Below, piece by piece: positions 1-5,861 of a stretch of DNA of 5,862 nucleotides; the first letter of the stretch is position 1; each line of letters opens with the position of its first letter. Location of the stretch: positions 177-6,038 of the forward strand of contig JAFNGP010000181.1 of assembly GCA_017885175.1 (NCBI GenBank), read 5' to 3'. Origin of the DNA: a bacterium (GTDB taxonomy: Bacteria > Krumholzibacteriota > Krumholzibacteriia > Krumholzibacteriales > Krumholzibacteriaceae). The translations under genes were made by a program, and so were the position numbers. The notes below the pieces were generated by a model. That model made no database searches, had not been told where the DNA came from, and worked only from the letters and a program-made list of their open reading frames with translations.

Positions 1-2
1 AG

Positions 3-137
3 TATCCCGGGGACGTGCGCGCCGGGGAAGGCATCGTCGAGACCGAGATCATTCCGGACGCGAACCACATGTACACCCTGCAGGAATGGCAGCAGGAGAT
101 CCTGCGGCGTTGCGTCCCGAGGCTTCGGGCGCGCTGA
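3..137 (+). CDS. C-terminal fragment of probable alpha/beta hydrolase (5' end outside window)
   Basis: Only the last 44 codons are present; reading starts at base 3 and ends at TGA 135-137. The visible tail contains IIPDANHMYTLQEWQQEIL. An Ala-Asn-His after a beta strand, followed by an amphipathic helix with a Trp, is how many alpha/beta hydrolases end; the His would be the third member of the catalytic triad. The pattern also recalls the tail of exosortase-A-associated hydrolase 1, where a similar 'A-x-H-T-F...W' segment occurs, but the nucleophile elbow is outside the window and the family cannot be proved. The gene converges on the minus-strand PP-loop gene with only 13 bases between the stop codons, and no T-tailed terminator is visible there. 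This frame is preferred over the other plus frames because its composition is protein-like and it stops just before the next gene. Confidence 0.55.
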   Translation, partial: YPGDVRAGEGIVETEIIPDANHMYTLQEWQQEILRRCVPRLRAR

Positions 138-150
138 CGGGCGCTCCGCG

Positions 151-1146
151 TCAATCCATCCCGAGCCGCGTGCGCACCATCTTCAATATTTCTGGATTCT
201 CCGGCTGCTCGAGGCGCTCGATCGCCTCGTCGCGATCCATGTACCCTTCGCGGACGAGCTTCGCGAGCTCGAACGAGTAGGGGTTGAACTGCAGCCGGTC
301 GCGGTGCACCTTGTTCGCGAATGCGTTGAGGAGACAGTTCGTCGAATTCGGATCGGTGTCGTCGGGTTTCTTCCAGCCGAGCGCGCCGATCCGCTCGATG
401 ATGGCCGCCTCGTCGTAGTCGAAGAAGGCGAGCGGGCTGATGTTGTGGGGGAAACGGTCCACGGCCGCGAAATGTTCCTCGGTGAGGAAGTAGCGTTCGA
501 TGTCGGGTCCCGCCACCGCGCGCATCGGCTCGAGAAGCACCTTCTGCATGCTCCTGACCATGGACGGGTTGTTCTGGAATATCGACGCTTCGACGGGAGC
601 CTGCCCCGGCGACCATCCGTACGTGACGAAGGGGATGCCGCTCTCGACCGCCATCCGGAGCGCGATGAATTTCACGAGCCCCATGCAGGTCGTGCAGATC
701 GTGCTCGCCCGCTCGAGGGTCTTTCGCGTGTAGATGTCCGATTCGGTGGCGTGGCAGAAGAGGCCGCGCAGCAGGTCGAAGCGCGGCTTGTAGATGATAA
801 GGTCGATGCCGAGGTTCTCCACGACGTTCCTGATGTTCGTGAGCGCCGCGGGCGACACGAAGCCGTTGTCGACGGTGAGGGCGAGGACCGAGGCGTCGTA
901 TCGTTCCCTGAGCACGACGAGCGTGTAGGTGGAGTCCTTCCCGCCGCTGTAGGCCATGAGGCAGTCGTGCGAGCCGCCCCGCCGCCGGGCCTTGAACATC
1001 TCGTCGAAACGTGTGCGGTATTTCTCCTTCGACTCCTCGAGCGCCTCGAGCCCCTTGAACGAGCGGCAGTACATGCACACGCCCGTTTCGTCGATCTGGA
1101 CCCCGGGGAAGGTCTCGGGGAGAACGCATTTCGTGCAGCGCCTCAT
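151..1146 (-). CDS. PP-loop ATPase, N-acetyl sugar amidotransferase (WbpG/PseA)-like, cysteine-rich
   Basis: 331 residues, ATG at 1144-1146, with AAAGGA (1155-1160) eight bases upstream. The N terminus has two CxxC-type pairs (Cys4/7 and Cys24/27, the latter CMYC) that look like a zinc knuckle. The PP-loop SGGKDS lies at 67-72, where N-type ATP pyrophosphatases bind ATP. A further CTTC pair sits at 151-154 and a lone Cys at 271 in STNCLLN. The C-terminal helical part (about 285-325) carries PYSFELAKLVREG. Order and motifs fit the WbpG/PseA family, which uses ammonia from a HisH/HisF-type pair to amidate UDP-sugars. It is somewhat shorter than I recall for those proteins, and no HisH/HisF partner is in this window. 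The CxxC plus distant Cys also matches the Fe-S site of TtuA/Ncs6 thiolases, so sulfur transfer is an alternative. It is the last gene of the operon, 27 bases after the NadE-like gene. The fold is secure; the substrate is unknown. Confidence 0.85.
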   Translation of the reverse strand: MRRCTKCVLPETFPGVQIDETGVCMYCRSFKGLEALEESKEKYRTRFDEMFKARRRGGSHDCLMAYSGGKDSTYTLVVLRERYDASVLALTVDNGFVSPAALTNIRNVVENLGIDLIIYKPRFDLLRGLFCHATESDIYTRKTLERASTICTTCMGLVKFIALRMAVESGIPFVTYGWSPGQAPVEASIFQNNPSMVRSMQKVLLEPMRAVAGPDIERYFLTEEHFAAVDRFPHNISPLAFFDYDEAAIIERIGALGWKKPDDTDPNSTNCLLNAFANKVHRDRLQFNPYSFELAKLVREGYMDRDEAIERLEQPENPEILKMVRTRLGMD

Positions 1147-1154
1147 CGCGGATA

Positions 1155-1160
1155 TCCTTT
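1155..1160 (-). promoter_or_regulatory. Ribosome binding site of the PP-loop gene
   Basis: On the minus strand this reads AAAGGA, eight bases before the ATG at 1146. It lies in the 27-base gap after the NadE-like stop codon and supports the chosen start. Confidence 0.6.
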
Positions 1161-1173
1161 CTCTCGTCGCCCG

Positions 1174-2148
1174 TCAGAATCCGAGGTCCAGCGTCGGCGG
1201 CAGGTTGCGGAGCGGCTCCGTCGCTTCGCGCTTGTGCGCGAGGTCGCGCCACGCGCGCTCGAGCCGGTCCAATCCAAGGCCGAGGGCCGCGGCTGCCTTC
1301 TCCTTCGGCACGTTATGCTCCATCGCGTAGATCACGAGATCGACGATGTCGTAGGGGAGGCAGAAGTAGAATTCCTGGTCGCTCACGACGTAGCTGTACG
1401 TGTCGGGGCTCGGCGTGCGATCGATGACCTCTTTCGGAACGCCGAGGTGCCGCGCGAGCTGGAACACCTGGTTCTTGTAGAGATGCTGGAGCGGCTCGAT
1501 GTCCACGCCGCCGTCTCCGTATTTCACGTAGAACCCCTGCGCCGATTCGGGCTTGTTCGTCGTGCCGCAGACGATGTAGTTGCGCCGCTCCGCCTCGTAG
1601 TAGAGGGCGGTCATCCTCATGCGCTGCTTGATGTCGTTCGCGGCCATCATCCCGAGAAAGTCTTCGGGGGCGAGCCGCGCCGAGCGCACCGCGCCGTCCG
1701 GGAGGAGCGCCTCGACGTGGTACGCGTTCAACCGGTCGCGCTCGAGGAGATCCTGGGGGAGCGTCAACCGGAACTTGTAGCCATCGCCGATATCGGGGAA
1801 GTACTTCTTCACGATCGCGTCGCGCTTCGCGTACACGTCGAAGGCCTCGACCATCGGCGTGATATCGACCTCGTCGCACGTGATGCCGAGCGACTTCGCC
1901 GAGAGGGCGCCGTACTCGCGGCTCACCGGACTCGAGTCGCGCTCGGGAAGGAGAAGCGAATGCACCCGCTCGCGGCCGAGCGCGCGCACGGAGAGCGCCG
2001 CGGCGACGGCGGAGTCGATCCCGCCGCTCAGGCCGATGACGATTCCCTTGCGGTGGAAGTAATTCTTTACCTGATCCCGGATGAAGTCCGCGAGCCGCGC
2101 CGAGACCTTTTCGGCGTCGATCGCGAGAACGTCCTTCGTGAACTCCAT
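1174..2148 (-). CDS. NAD+ synthetase (NadE) family protein, ammonia-dependent type, divergent subfamily
   Basis: 324 residues. NadE adenylates the carboxylate of nicotinate adenine dinucleotide and replaces AMP with ammonia. The PP-loop LSGGIDS is at 40-46, GTTNKPE at 195-201 and KYGDGGVDIEPL at 209-220; the last two are strong NadE signatures. No glutaminase domain is present, so ammonia must come from solution or a partner. It is about 50 residues longer than the roughly 275-residue E. coli and B. subtilis enzymes, with extra sequence around 115-165. The segment after the core reads TPSPDTYSYVVSDQEFYF (245-262) where ordinary NadE has PTADL...DE. It sits between an acyl-AMP ligase (23-base gap) and a sugar-amidotransferase-like gene (27-base gap), so it may amidate a pathway intermediate instead of making NAD. 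The ATG at 2148 is chosen because AAAGGGGGAAGA directly precedes it and it starts after the ligase stop; the frame stays open further upstream, but only inside the ligase gene. Confidence 0.88.
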   Translation of the reverse strand: MEFTKDVLAIDAEKVSARLADFIRDQVKNYFHRKGIVIGLSGGIDSAVAAALSVRALGRERVHSLLLPERDSSPVSREYGALSAKSLGITCDEVDITPMVEAFDVYAKRDAIVKKYFPDIGDGYKFRLTLPQDLLERDRLNAYHVEALLPDGAVRSARLAPEDFLGMMAANDIKQRMRMTALYYEAERRNYIVCGTTNKPESAQGFYVKYGDGGVDIEPLQHLYKNQVFQLARHLGVPKEVIDRTPSPDTYSYVVSDQEFYFCLPYDIVDLVIYAMEHNVPKEKAAAALGLGLDRLERAWRDLAHKREATEPLRNLPPTLDLGF

Positions 2149-2160
2149 TCTTCCCCCTTT
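2149..2160 (-). promoter_or_regulatory. Ribosome binding site that decides the NadE-like start
   Basis: The minus strand reads AAAGGGGGAAGA immediately before the ATG at 2148. The purine run fixes the start there and not at the in-frame ATG near 2274, which would overlap the ligase gene by about 100 bases. Confidence 0.65.
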
Positions 2161-2171
2161 GCGCCGGGCGT

Positions 2172-3725
2172 TCAGAGCCCCTTGCGCGTGATCTTGCCGG
2201 TCGACGTTTTCGGGAGCTCGTCGCGGAACTCCACGTATTTCGGCACCATGAAATCCTCGAGCGACGCGGCGCATCGGGCGAGGATGTCCTTATCCGTGAG
2301 CGAGGTACCCTTCTTGAGCACGACATACGCCTTGATCGCCTCGCCGAGCACCGCGTCGGGCACTCCGACGACGACCGCCTCGACGACCCCGTCGATCGAG
2401 TAGAGCGCGTTCTCGACCTCCTTGGGGCTTACCTTCTCGCCGCGGCTCTTGATGATGTCGTCCCCGCGCGCGATGAAGTACAGGAAACCCTCCTCGTCCA
2501 TCTTGAAGAGATCTCCCGTGTAGAGCACCATCTCGCCGGGCAGGCGCCCGGGGCGGAGCGTCTTCGCCGTTTCCGCGGGGAGCTCCCAGTATCCGAGCAT
2601 CACGTTCCCGCCGCGGACGACGAGCTGCCCGATGACGTTCGGCTCGGTGATTACGCCGTCGTTCTCGTCGACGAGATACACCTGCTCGTTCGGCATGCCC
2701 CTGCCGACCGAGGTCGGCCTGCGGCCGAGCTCCTCCGGCGGGAGGTAGGAGACCCGCTTGCACTCGGTGAGGCCGTACATCGAATAGATCCGCACGCCGG
2801 GAAATACCTTCTGCAGGCCCGTGATATGGCTCACGGGGAGCGCGGCCGCGGTGTTCGAGATGTAGCGCAGATGCTCGAACCGCTCCTTGCCGAGCTCCTC
2901 CATCTGGAGGAGGATCGCGGAGATCGTCGGCACGATAGGAAAACCGCTCACGCGCTCGTTCCGGATGAGATTGATGACGGCGTACGGGTAGAGGAACGAT
3001 TTCTCGAGGACGACCGTGCCGCCGTACTGCGCCGCCATGATGACCTGGTAGAGGCCGTAGTCGAACGAAAGAGGCAAGACGTCGAGGACGACGTCGCTCT
3101 CGCGGTTTTCGAGGTACGTCGTGATCGAGGTCGACGCGGAAACGATATTCCGGTGCGCCATCATGACGCCTTTCGGATTTCCCGTCGTGCCCGAGGTGTA
3201 GATGAGGGCCGCGAGATCGATGTCGATCGCCTTGCGCGGGGGCGTTTCGCTGCTCTCGGCGGCAAGGGCTTCGTCCCACGCGGCGACCGCGCCGCCGAAA
3301 CGCGCGGCGGCGTTTCCGTCCCCGCCCCGCGGGTCGGTTCCGACGAGCACCACGGCCTTGAGCGAGGGGACCGCGGAGGCCGCCTGCTCGACGGAGCGCC
3401 ACTTGGCCGCGTGCGTGACGAGCGCCGTCGCGCGGCAATCGTTGAGAATGTACCGGATCTTGTCCGTCTTCGTCGTCGGGTTGACGACGAGAAATACCGC
3501 GTCCGCTTTCAATATGCCGAAGATCGAGACGACCGTTTCGGAGGAGTTGTCGAGGAGCACGGCGACGCGGTCGCCGTACCGCACGCCGAGGCCGCGGAGC
3601 GCGCGGGCGAGCCTGTTCGCGGAGGCGTCGAGCTCGCCGTAGGCGATGCGCCGCGCGCCCGCGACGAGCGCTTCCTTTTCGGGAAGTCTCGCGGCGCTTC
3701 TTTCGAGAAATTCATGAACGAGCAT
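2172..3725 (-). CDS. Class I adenylate-forming enzyme: acyl-CoA/acyl-ACP ligase (AMP-forming)
   Basis: 517 residues, the usual length for a stand-alone ANL-family ligase. It activates a carboxylic acid as acyl-AMP and passes it to a thiol, here plausibly the phosphopantetheine of the carrier encoded just upstream. The core motifs are all intact: P-loop IYTSGTTGNPKG at 175-186, MYGLTE at 316-321, LYTGDLF at 401-407, the hinge region GDDIIKSRGEKVSPKEVE at 421-438, and the C-terminal catalytic lysine at 511 in TSTGKITRK. There are no membrane segments. The sequence resembles acyl-CoA ligases of exosortase and surface-polysaccharide loci (for example VNPTTKTDKIRYIL at 81-94), a memory-based match. 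The ATG at 3723-3725 is the only start candidate between the carrier's stop and the body of the gene, although its Shine-Dalgarno is weak (GAAAAAG). This could mean translation is coupled to the carrier 39 bases upstream. The acyl substrate cannot be read from sequence. Confidence 0.93.
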   Translation of the reverse strand: MLVHEFLERSAARLPEKEALVAGARRIAYGELDASANRLARALRGLGVRYGDRVAVLLDNSSETVVSIFGILKADAVFLVVNPTTKTDKIRYILNDCRATALVTHAAKWRSVEQAASAVPSLKAVVLVGTDPRGGDGNAAARFGGAVAAWDEALAAESSETPPRKAIDIDLAALIYTSGTTGNPKGVMMAHRNIVSASTSITTYLENRESDVVLDVLPLSFDYGLYQVIMAAQYGGTVVLEKSFLYPYAVINLIRNERVSGFPIVPTISAILLQMEELGKERFEHLRYISNTAAALPVSHITGLQKVFPGVRIYSMYGLTECKRVSYLPPEELGRRPTSVGRGMPNEQVYLVDENDGVITEPNVIGQLVVRGGNVMLGYWELPAETAKTLRPGRLPGEMVLYTGDLFKMDEEGFLYFIARGDDIIKSRGEKVSPKEVENALYSIDGVVEAVVVGVPDAVLGEAIKAYVVLKKGTSLTDKDILARCAASLEDFMVPKYVEFRDELPKTSTGKITRKGL

Positions 3726-3764
3726 AGCTTTTTCGCGTCGTCGAGGTACGGGGTCCGGAGCGCG

Positions 3765-4022
3765 TCAGGAGGCCGATGCCGCCTTCTTCTTTTCGATGAA
3801 GATCGCGAGCTTGTTGATCGAGTCGAGGTTCTCGGGAACGAGCTCCGTGTCGGCGACCTCGATGCCGAATTTCGTTTCCACGAAGGCCACGAGCTCGAGC
3901 ATGCCCGTCGAATCGATGATCGAGGTCTCGAGGAACGAATCGTCGTCCGAGAACTTCGCGTCAGCAGACCCGAAGAGAAAGTTGGCGATGATAAATTCCC
4001 GAATCAGCTTCCTGCTTTCCAA
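3765..4022 (-). CDS. Acyl carrier protein (phosphopantetheine-binding)
   Basis: 85 residues, typical carrier size. The attachment motif DSTGMLEL lies at 37-44, with Ser38 as the predicted 4'-phosphopantetheine site; it matches the DSxxxxEL pattern of ACPs. The flanks are acidic (ADAKFSDDDSFLE before, GIEVADTELVPENLDSINKL after), and a Lys-rich tail KKKAASAS ends the protein. The start codon is TTG at 4020-4022, supported by GGGAGGG (4027-4033) four bases away; no in-frame ATG or GTG occurs between it and an upstream stop. It is the first gene of the ACP, ligase, NadE-like, PP-loop operon, and the ligase 39 bases downstream is its probable loading enzyme. It is a pathway-specific carrier; housekeeping AcpP normally lies among fab genes, none of which are here. 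Confidence 0.9.
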   Translation of the reverse strand: MESRKLIREFIIANFLFGSADAKFSDDDSFLETSIIDSTGMLELVAFVETKFGIEVADTELVPENLDSINKLAIFIEKKKAASAS

Positions 4023-4026
4023 GTCG

Positions 4027-4033
4027 CCCTCCC
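4027..4033 (-). promoter_or_regulatory. Strong ribosome binding site before the TTG start of the carrier gene
   Basis: The minus strand reads GGGAGGG followed by CGAC and then TTG. Strong complementarity to the 16S tail compensates for the weak start codon and identifies it as the real start. Confidence 0.7.
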
Positions 4034-4039
4034 GGCAAT

Positions 4040-4115
4040 TGTTAATTTATTGAATTATATATGGATACGCGGCGTCGCGCCGTATATCGTCATTATGACG
4101 GCAGATTAGCAAAAA
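4040..4115 (-). promoter_or_regulatory. Probable promoter region of the ACP-ligase operon
   Basis: This is an AT-rich island in otherwise GC-rich DNA. On the minus strand a TATAAT hexamer (4054-4059) lies about 32 bases before the carrier start, giving a short leader. No convincing TTGACA-like -35 box sits 16-18 bases further upstream; that place is occupied by a GC hairpin, CGGCG-TCG-CGCCG (4070-4082). A weak -35 could mean activator dependence, and a palindrome lies at 4088-4100. The rest of the intergenic stretch holds no credible gene. Confidence 0.4.
4088..4100. repeat. 13-base palindrome, candidate operator
   Basis: CGTCATTATGACG has six-base arms, CGTCAT and ATGACG, that are perfectly complementary around a single central base. 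It is centred roughly 45-50 bases upstream of the start point expected from the -10-like box, a common position for an activator dimer. No regulator family is recognised from the motif. Confidence 0.4.
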
Positions 4116-4125
4116 GGGGACCAAT

Positions 4126-4144
4126 CCGCAAAGGGAAAATGCGG
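4126..4144 (-). terminator. Weak hairpin just after the hydrolase gene, possible terminator
   Basis: Immediately after the hydrolase stop codon the minus strand can fold CCGCA (4140-4144) with TGCGG (4126-4130) around a nine-base loop. Ten bases later there is a run of five T (4111-4115). The stem is short and the T run is too distant for a textbook terminator, so it is only a possibility. If it works, it separates the two minus-strand operons. Confidence 0.25.
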
Positions 4145-4789
4145 TCAGGAACCGGCGAGGAACGGGTTCTCCCGCTTCTCTTCCCCGATCGTCGTGCGCG
4201 GCCCGTGTCCGCAGTAAACGATCGTTCTATCCGGCAGGGTGAAGAGCTCGTCTCGAATCGAGGCGAGGAGCGTGTCGAGATCTCCGCCCTCGAAATCGGT
4301 TCTTCCGATCGAGCGGTTGAAGAGCGTGTCTCCCGCGAGGACGAATCCGTCGAAGAGGATCGATATCCCGCCCGGCGTGTGGCCCGGCGTGTGGAGGACC
4401 TTTCCGCGAACCGCGCCGAAGACGATCTCGTCTCCCGCCGCGAGCACGCGTTCGGCCGTCGGCTCCTCGATCTTCCCCATGCCCCAGAAGGGCGCCTCCT
4501 TGACCGAGAGCTTGACGATTCCGAGATCGGCGCCGTGAATCGCGAACGGTATCCCGTAGCGTTCCTTGAGCCCGGCGACGGAAGCGATGTGGTCGCTGTG
4601 CCCGTGCGTGCTCACGATCTCGACCGGCTCGAGCCGCTCTTCCTCGATGAGCGTTTCGACGTGGTCGGGATCTCCGCCCGGATCGACGATGATCGCCTTC
4701 CCCGTCTCGGGGCACGAGAGAATGTAGCAGTTCGTCTGGATGGGGCCGACGACCCTGCACGCGACGCGCGCCTGGATGTTCTCTTTCAT
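4145..4789 (-). CDS. Metallo-beta-lactamase-fold hydrolase (glyoxalase II / YcbL-like)
   Basis: 214 residues, the length of short single-domain glyoxalase II-like proteins. Metal ligands are visible: THGHSDH at 61-67 (HxHxDH), HTPGHT at 133-138, AGDTLF with Asp154, and CGHGP with His195. These bind two metal ions, usually zinc or iron. Known relatives hydrolyse thioesters such as S-lactoylglutathione; the substrate here is unknown. No signal peptide is seen, so it should be cytoplasmic. The ATG at 4787-4789 overlaps the ferredoxin stop as ATGA, and the ferredoxin's last codons supply the Shine-Dalgarno GGGAGG (4793-4798, three bases away). An ATG at 4804 (MSGRK) is possible but has a poorer ribosome site. 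It is the last gene of the reductase-ferredoxin operon, so it may act on a product or by-product of that reduction. Confidence 0.92.
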   Translation of the reverse strand: MKENIQARVACRVVGPIQTNCYILSCPETGKAIIVDPGGDPDHVETLIEEERLEPVEIVSTHGHSDHIASVAGLKERYGIPFAIHGADLGIVKLSVKEAPFWGMGKIEEPTAERVLAAGDEIVFGAVRGKVLHTPGHTPGGISILFDGFVLAGDTLFNRSIGRTDFEGGDLDTLLASIRDELFTLPDRTIVYCGHGPRTTIGEEKRENPFLAGS

Positions 4790-4983
4790 TTTCCTCCCGG
4801 ACATGCGAGAGCGCCCGTCGGGCACACGAGAGCCGCGATCCCGCACGGGCGGCAGCGCTCCTGCGCGACGACGAGCGAGAGCCCCTCGACGACGAGCGCC
4901 TCGGCGGGGCAGGCGGCCGCGCACGCCCCGCAGACGACGCAGATTTTACGGTCCACCGTTATGCCATTATGCGAATCGTTCAT
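4786..4983 (-). CDS. Small 4Fe-4S ferredoxin with one incomplete cluster motif
   Basis: 65 residues, a typical two-cluster bacterial ferredoxin size. The first motif is complete: CVVCGACAAACP with Cys15, 18, 21 and 25. The second reads CRPCGIAALVCP with Cys44, 47 and 54; the position expected to hold the third Cys is Ala50. An extra Cys61 follows near the end (LACPGGK). One cluster is therefore likely normal and the other either a 3Fe-4S, rescued by Cys61, or lost. The ATG at 4981-4983 follows GGAAAG (4989-4994) by five bases and overlaps the stop of the upstream flavoprotein as ATGA. Its stop overlaps the hydrolase start the same way. The probable role is electron donor to the flavoprotein next door, comparable to FixX beside FixC, which belongs to the same broad flavoprotein superfamily; the comparison is an inference. 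Confidence 0.9.
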   Translation of the reverse strand: MNDSHNGITVDRKICVVCGACAAACPAEALVVEGLSLVVAQERCRPCGIAALVCPTGALACPGGK

Positions 4984-5861
4984 CGTTTCTTTCCGCCGAG
5001 CCAGGCGCCGGCGAATTGTAGCAGAAGCCGCGGGTTCGCCGCAACGAGGGCGCGCACCATGCGGAGCGGTTTGACGCCCTTTTCGTCGAACAGGCCCGGC
5101 ACGCCCGAGAGCTCCCGCGCCATGCGGGACATCTCCTCGTCCGGGAGCCCGTAGAATATCCGCGCCGCGTGGTGGAAGGCGTCGTTCGTCTTTCCGACGG
5201 TGCGGCGCCACTCGCGCGTGTAGGCGCCGAGGTCCTTCGCCGAGGAGCTCCCCCGGGAGAGCGCGGAGAGGATCGCCGCGGCGGCCATGTCGGCGGCTTC
5301 GAGCGCGTTGACGATGCCGCCTCCGGAGAGCGGGTTGTTCTGGTTCGCGGCCTCGCCGACCGCGACGAACCCGTCCGCGGCGAGGGCGCCGAGCCCGCGC
5401 GCGACGGAGCATCCCCCGATGACGAGGCGCGTGCGCTTTCCGTCCGGCGCGCGGTGCGCGAGAAAGGCGTTCAGGTATTCGACGGCCGTTTTCCCGCCCG
5501 CGTGAAGAGGGTTGATCCCGACGCCGACGTTCGCCCTTCCCTTCCCCTTCGGGAAGACCCACGCGTAGCCTCCCGGCGCGAAGCTCCTCCCGAGATGGAA
5601 TTCGATGAACGCGCCGGGGAGGTCGATACCTTCGATAAGCTCCTCGGCGCAGGAGAAGAGCTCGTCGGGGCGGAGGCTCTTCTTGAGGCCGGCCCACCGC
5701 GGGGAGAGCGATTCGACGCCGTCGGCGCCCACCGTGACCTCGGCCCGCTCGTCATACGCGGAGCCGCTCGCGAGATCCTTCACCCGCACCCCGAGGACCC
5801 GGGTCCCCTCGCGGATGAGCCCCGTCGCCTGGTGGCCGGTCCGCAGCTCCGTTCCGGCGGA
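4980..5861 (-). CDS. Geranylgeranyl-reductase-family FAD oxidoreductase, N-terminal part missing
   Basis: 293 codons are visible, and the frame stays open to the window edge. The missing part would hold the N-terminal GxGxxG dinucleotide-binding fold. Visible marks, numbered from the first full codon: VGADGVES at 44-51 (the ADG motif of this flavoprotein class), GGYAWVFPKG at 97-106 (the substrate-domain signature PxxYxWxFP), and VGEAANQNNPLSGGGI at 168-183, equivalent to the second FAD motif GDAAG...NP..GGGI. Relatives saturate double bonds of isoprenoid chains in archaeal lipids, menaquinone or chlorophyll, or feed electrons to quinone (FixC). The ferredoxin gene overlaps its stop codon by four bases, so ferredoxin is the likely reductant. 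The GTG at 5787-5789 is an internal valine, not a start, since homologous sequence continues upstream (SAGTELRTG, GVRVKDL). The family is secure; the substrate is not identifiable. Confidence 0.9.
   Translation of the reverse strand, partial: SAGTELRTGHQATGLIREGTRVLGVRVKDLASGSAYDERAEVTVGADGVESLSPRWAGLKKSLRPDELFSCAEELIEGIDLPGAFIEFHLGRSFAPGGYAWVFPKGKGRANVGVGINPLHAGGKTAVEYLNAFLAHRAPDGKRTRLVIGGCSVARGLGALAADGFVAVGEAANQNNPLSGGGIVNALEAADMAAAAILSALSRGSSSAKDLGAYTREWRRTVGKTNDAFHHAARIFYGLPDEEMSRMARELSGVPGLFDEKGVKPLRMVRALVAANPRLLLQFAGAWLGGKKR

Noticed and set aside
127..146. Possible hairpin GGGCGC / GCGCTC between the convergent genes
   Set aside because: The six-base stem includes a wobble pair, spans the stop codon and has no T tract on either strand, so it is not a credible terminator.
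2149..2274. N-terminal extension of the NadE-like protein
   Set aside because: It would overlap the ligase C terminus, has no family-like sequence, and a strong ribosome site sits right before the ATG at 2148.
304..2403. Very long open frame on the plus strand (about 700 codons)
   Set aside because: It lies antisense to two clearly recognisable genes and part of a third. Its protein is rich in Arg, Val, Glu, Asp and His with no domain, the usual shadow of GC-rich codons on the opposite strand.
2826..4109. Long plus-strand open frame (427 codons)
   Set aside because: It is antisense to the ligase and carrier genes, has low-complexity Arg/Asp/Glu/Val composition, and shows no family motifs.
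4790..4924. N-terminal extension of the metallo-hydrolase
   Set aside because: The added residues are mostly Arg, Gly and Ala from the shifted ferredoxin frame. The ATGA overlap and GGGAGG support the start at 4789.
4061..5074. Plus-strand open frame starting in the intergenic region
   Set aside because: It is antisense to the hydrolase and ferredoxin, both supported by metal or cluster motifs. The translated protein is Arg-rich and without recognisable structure.
4786..5697. Apparent 303-residue protein with a ferredoxin C terminus
   Set aside because: The upstream part is the shifted frame of the flavoprotein gene and is Arg/Pro-rich noise. The real ferredoxin starts at the ATG at 4983 with its own ribosome site.
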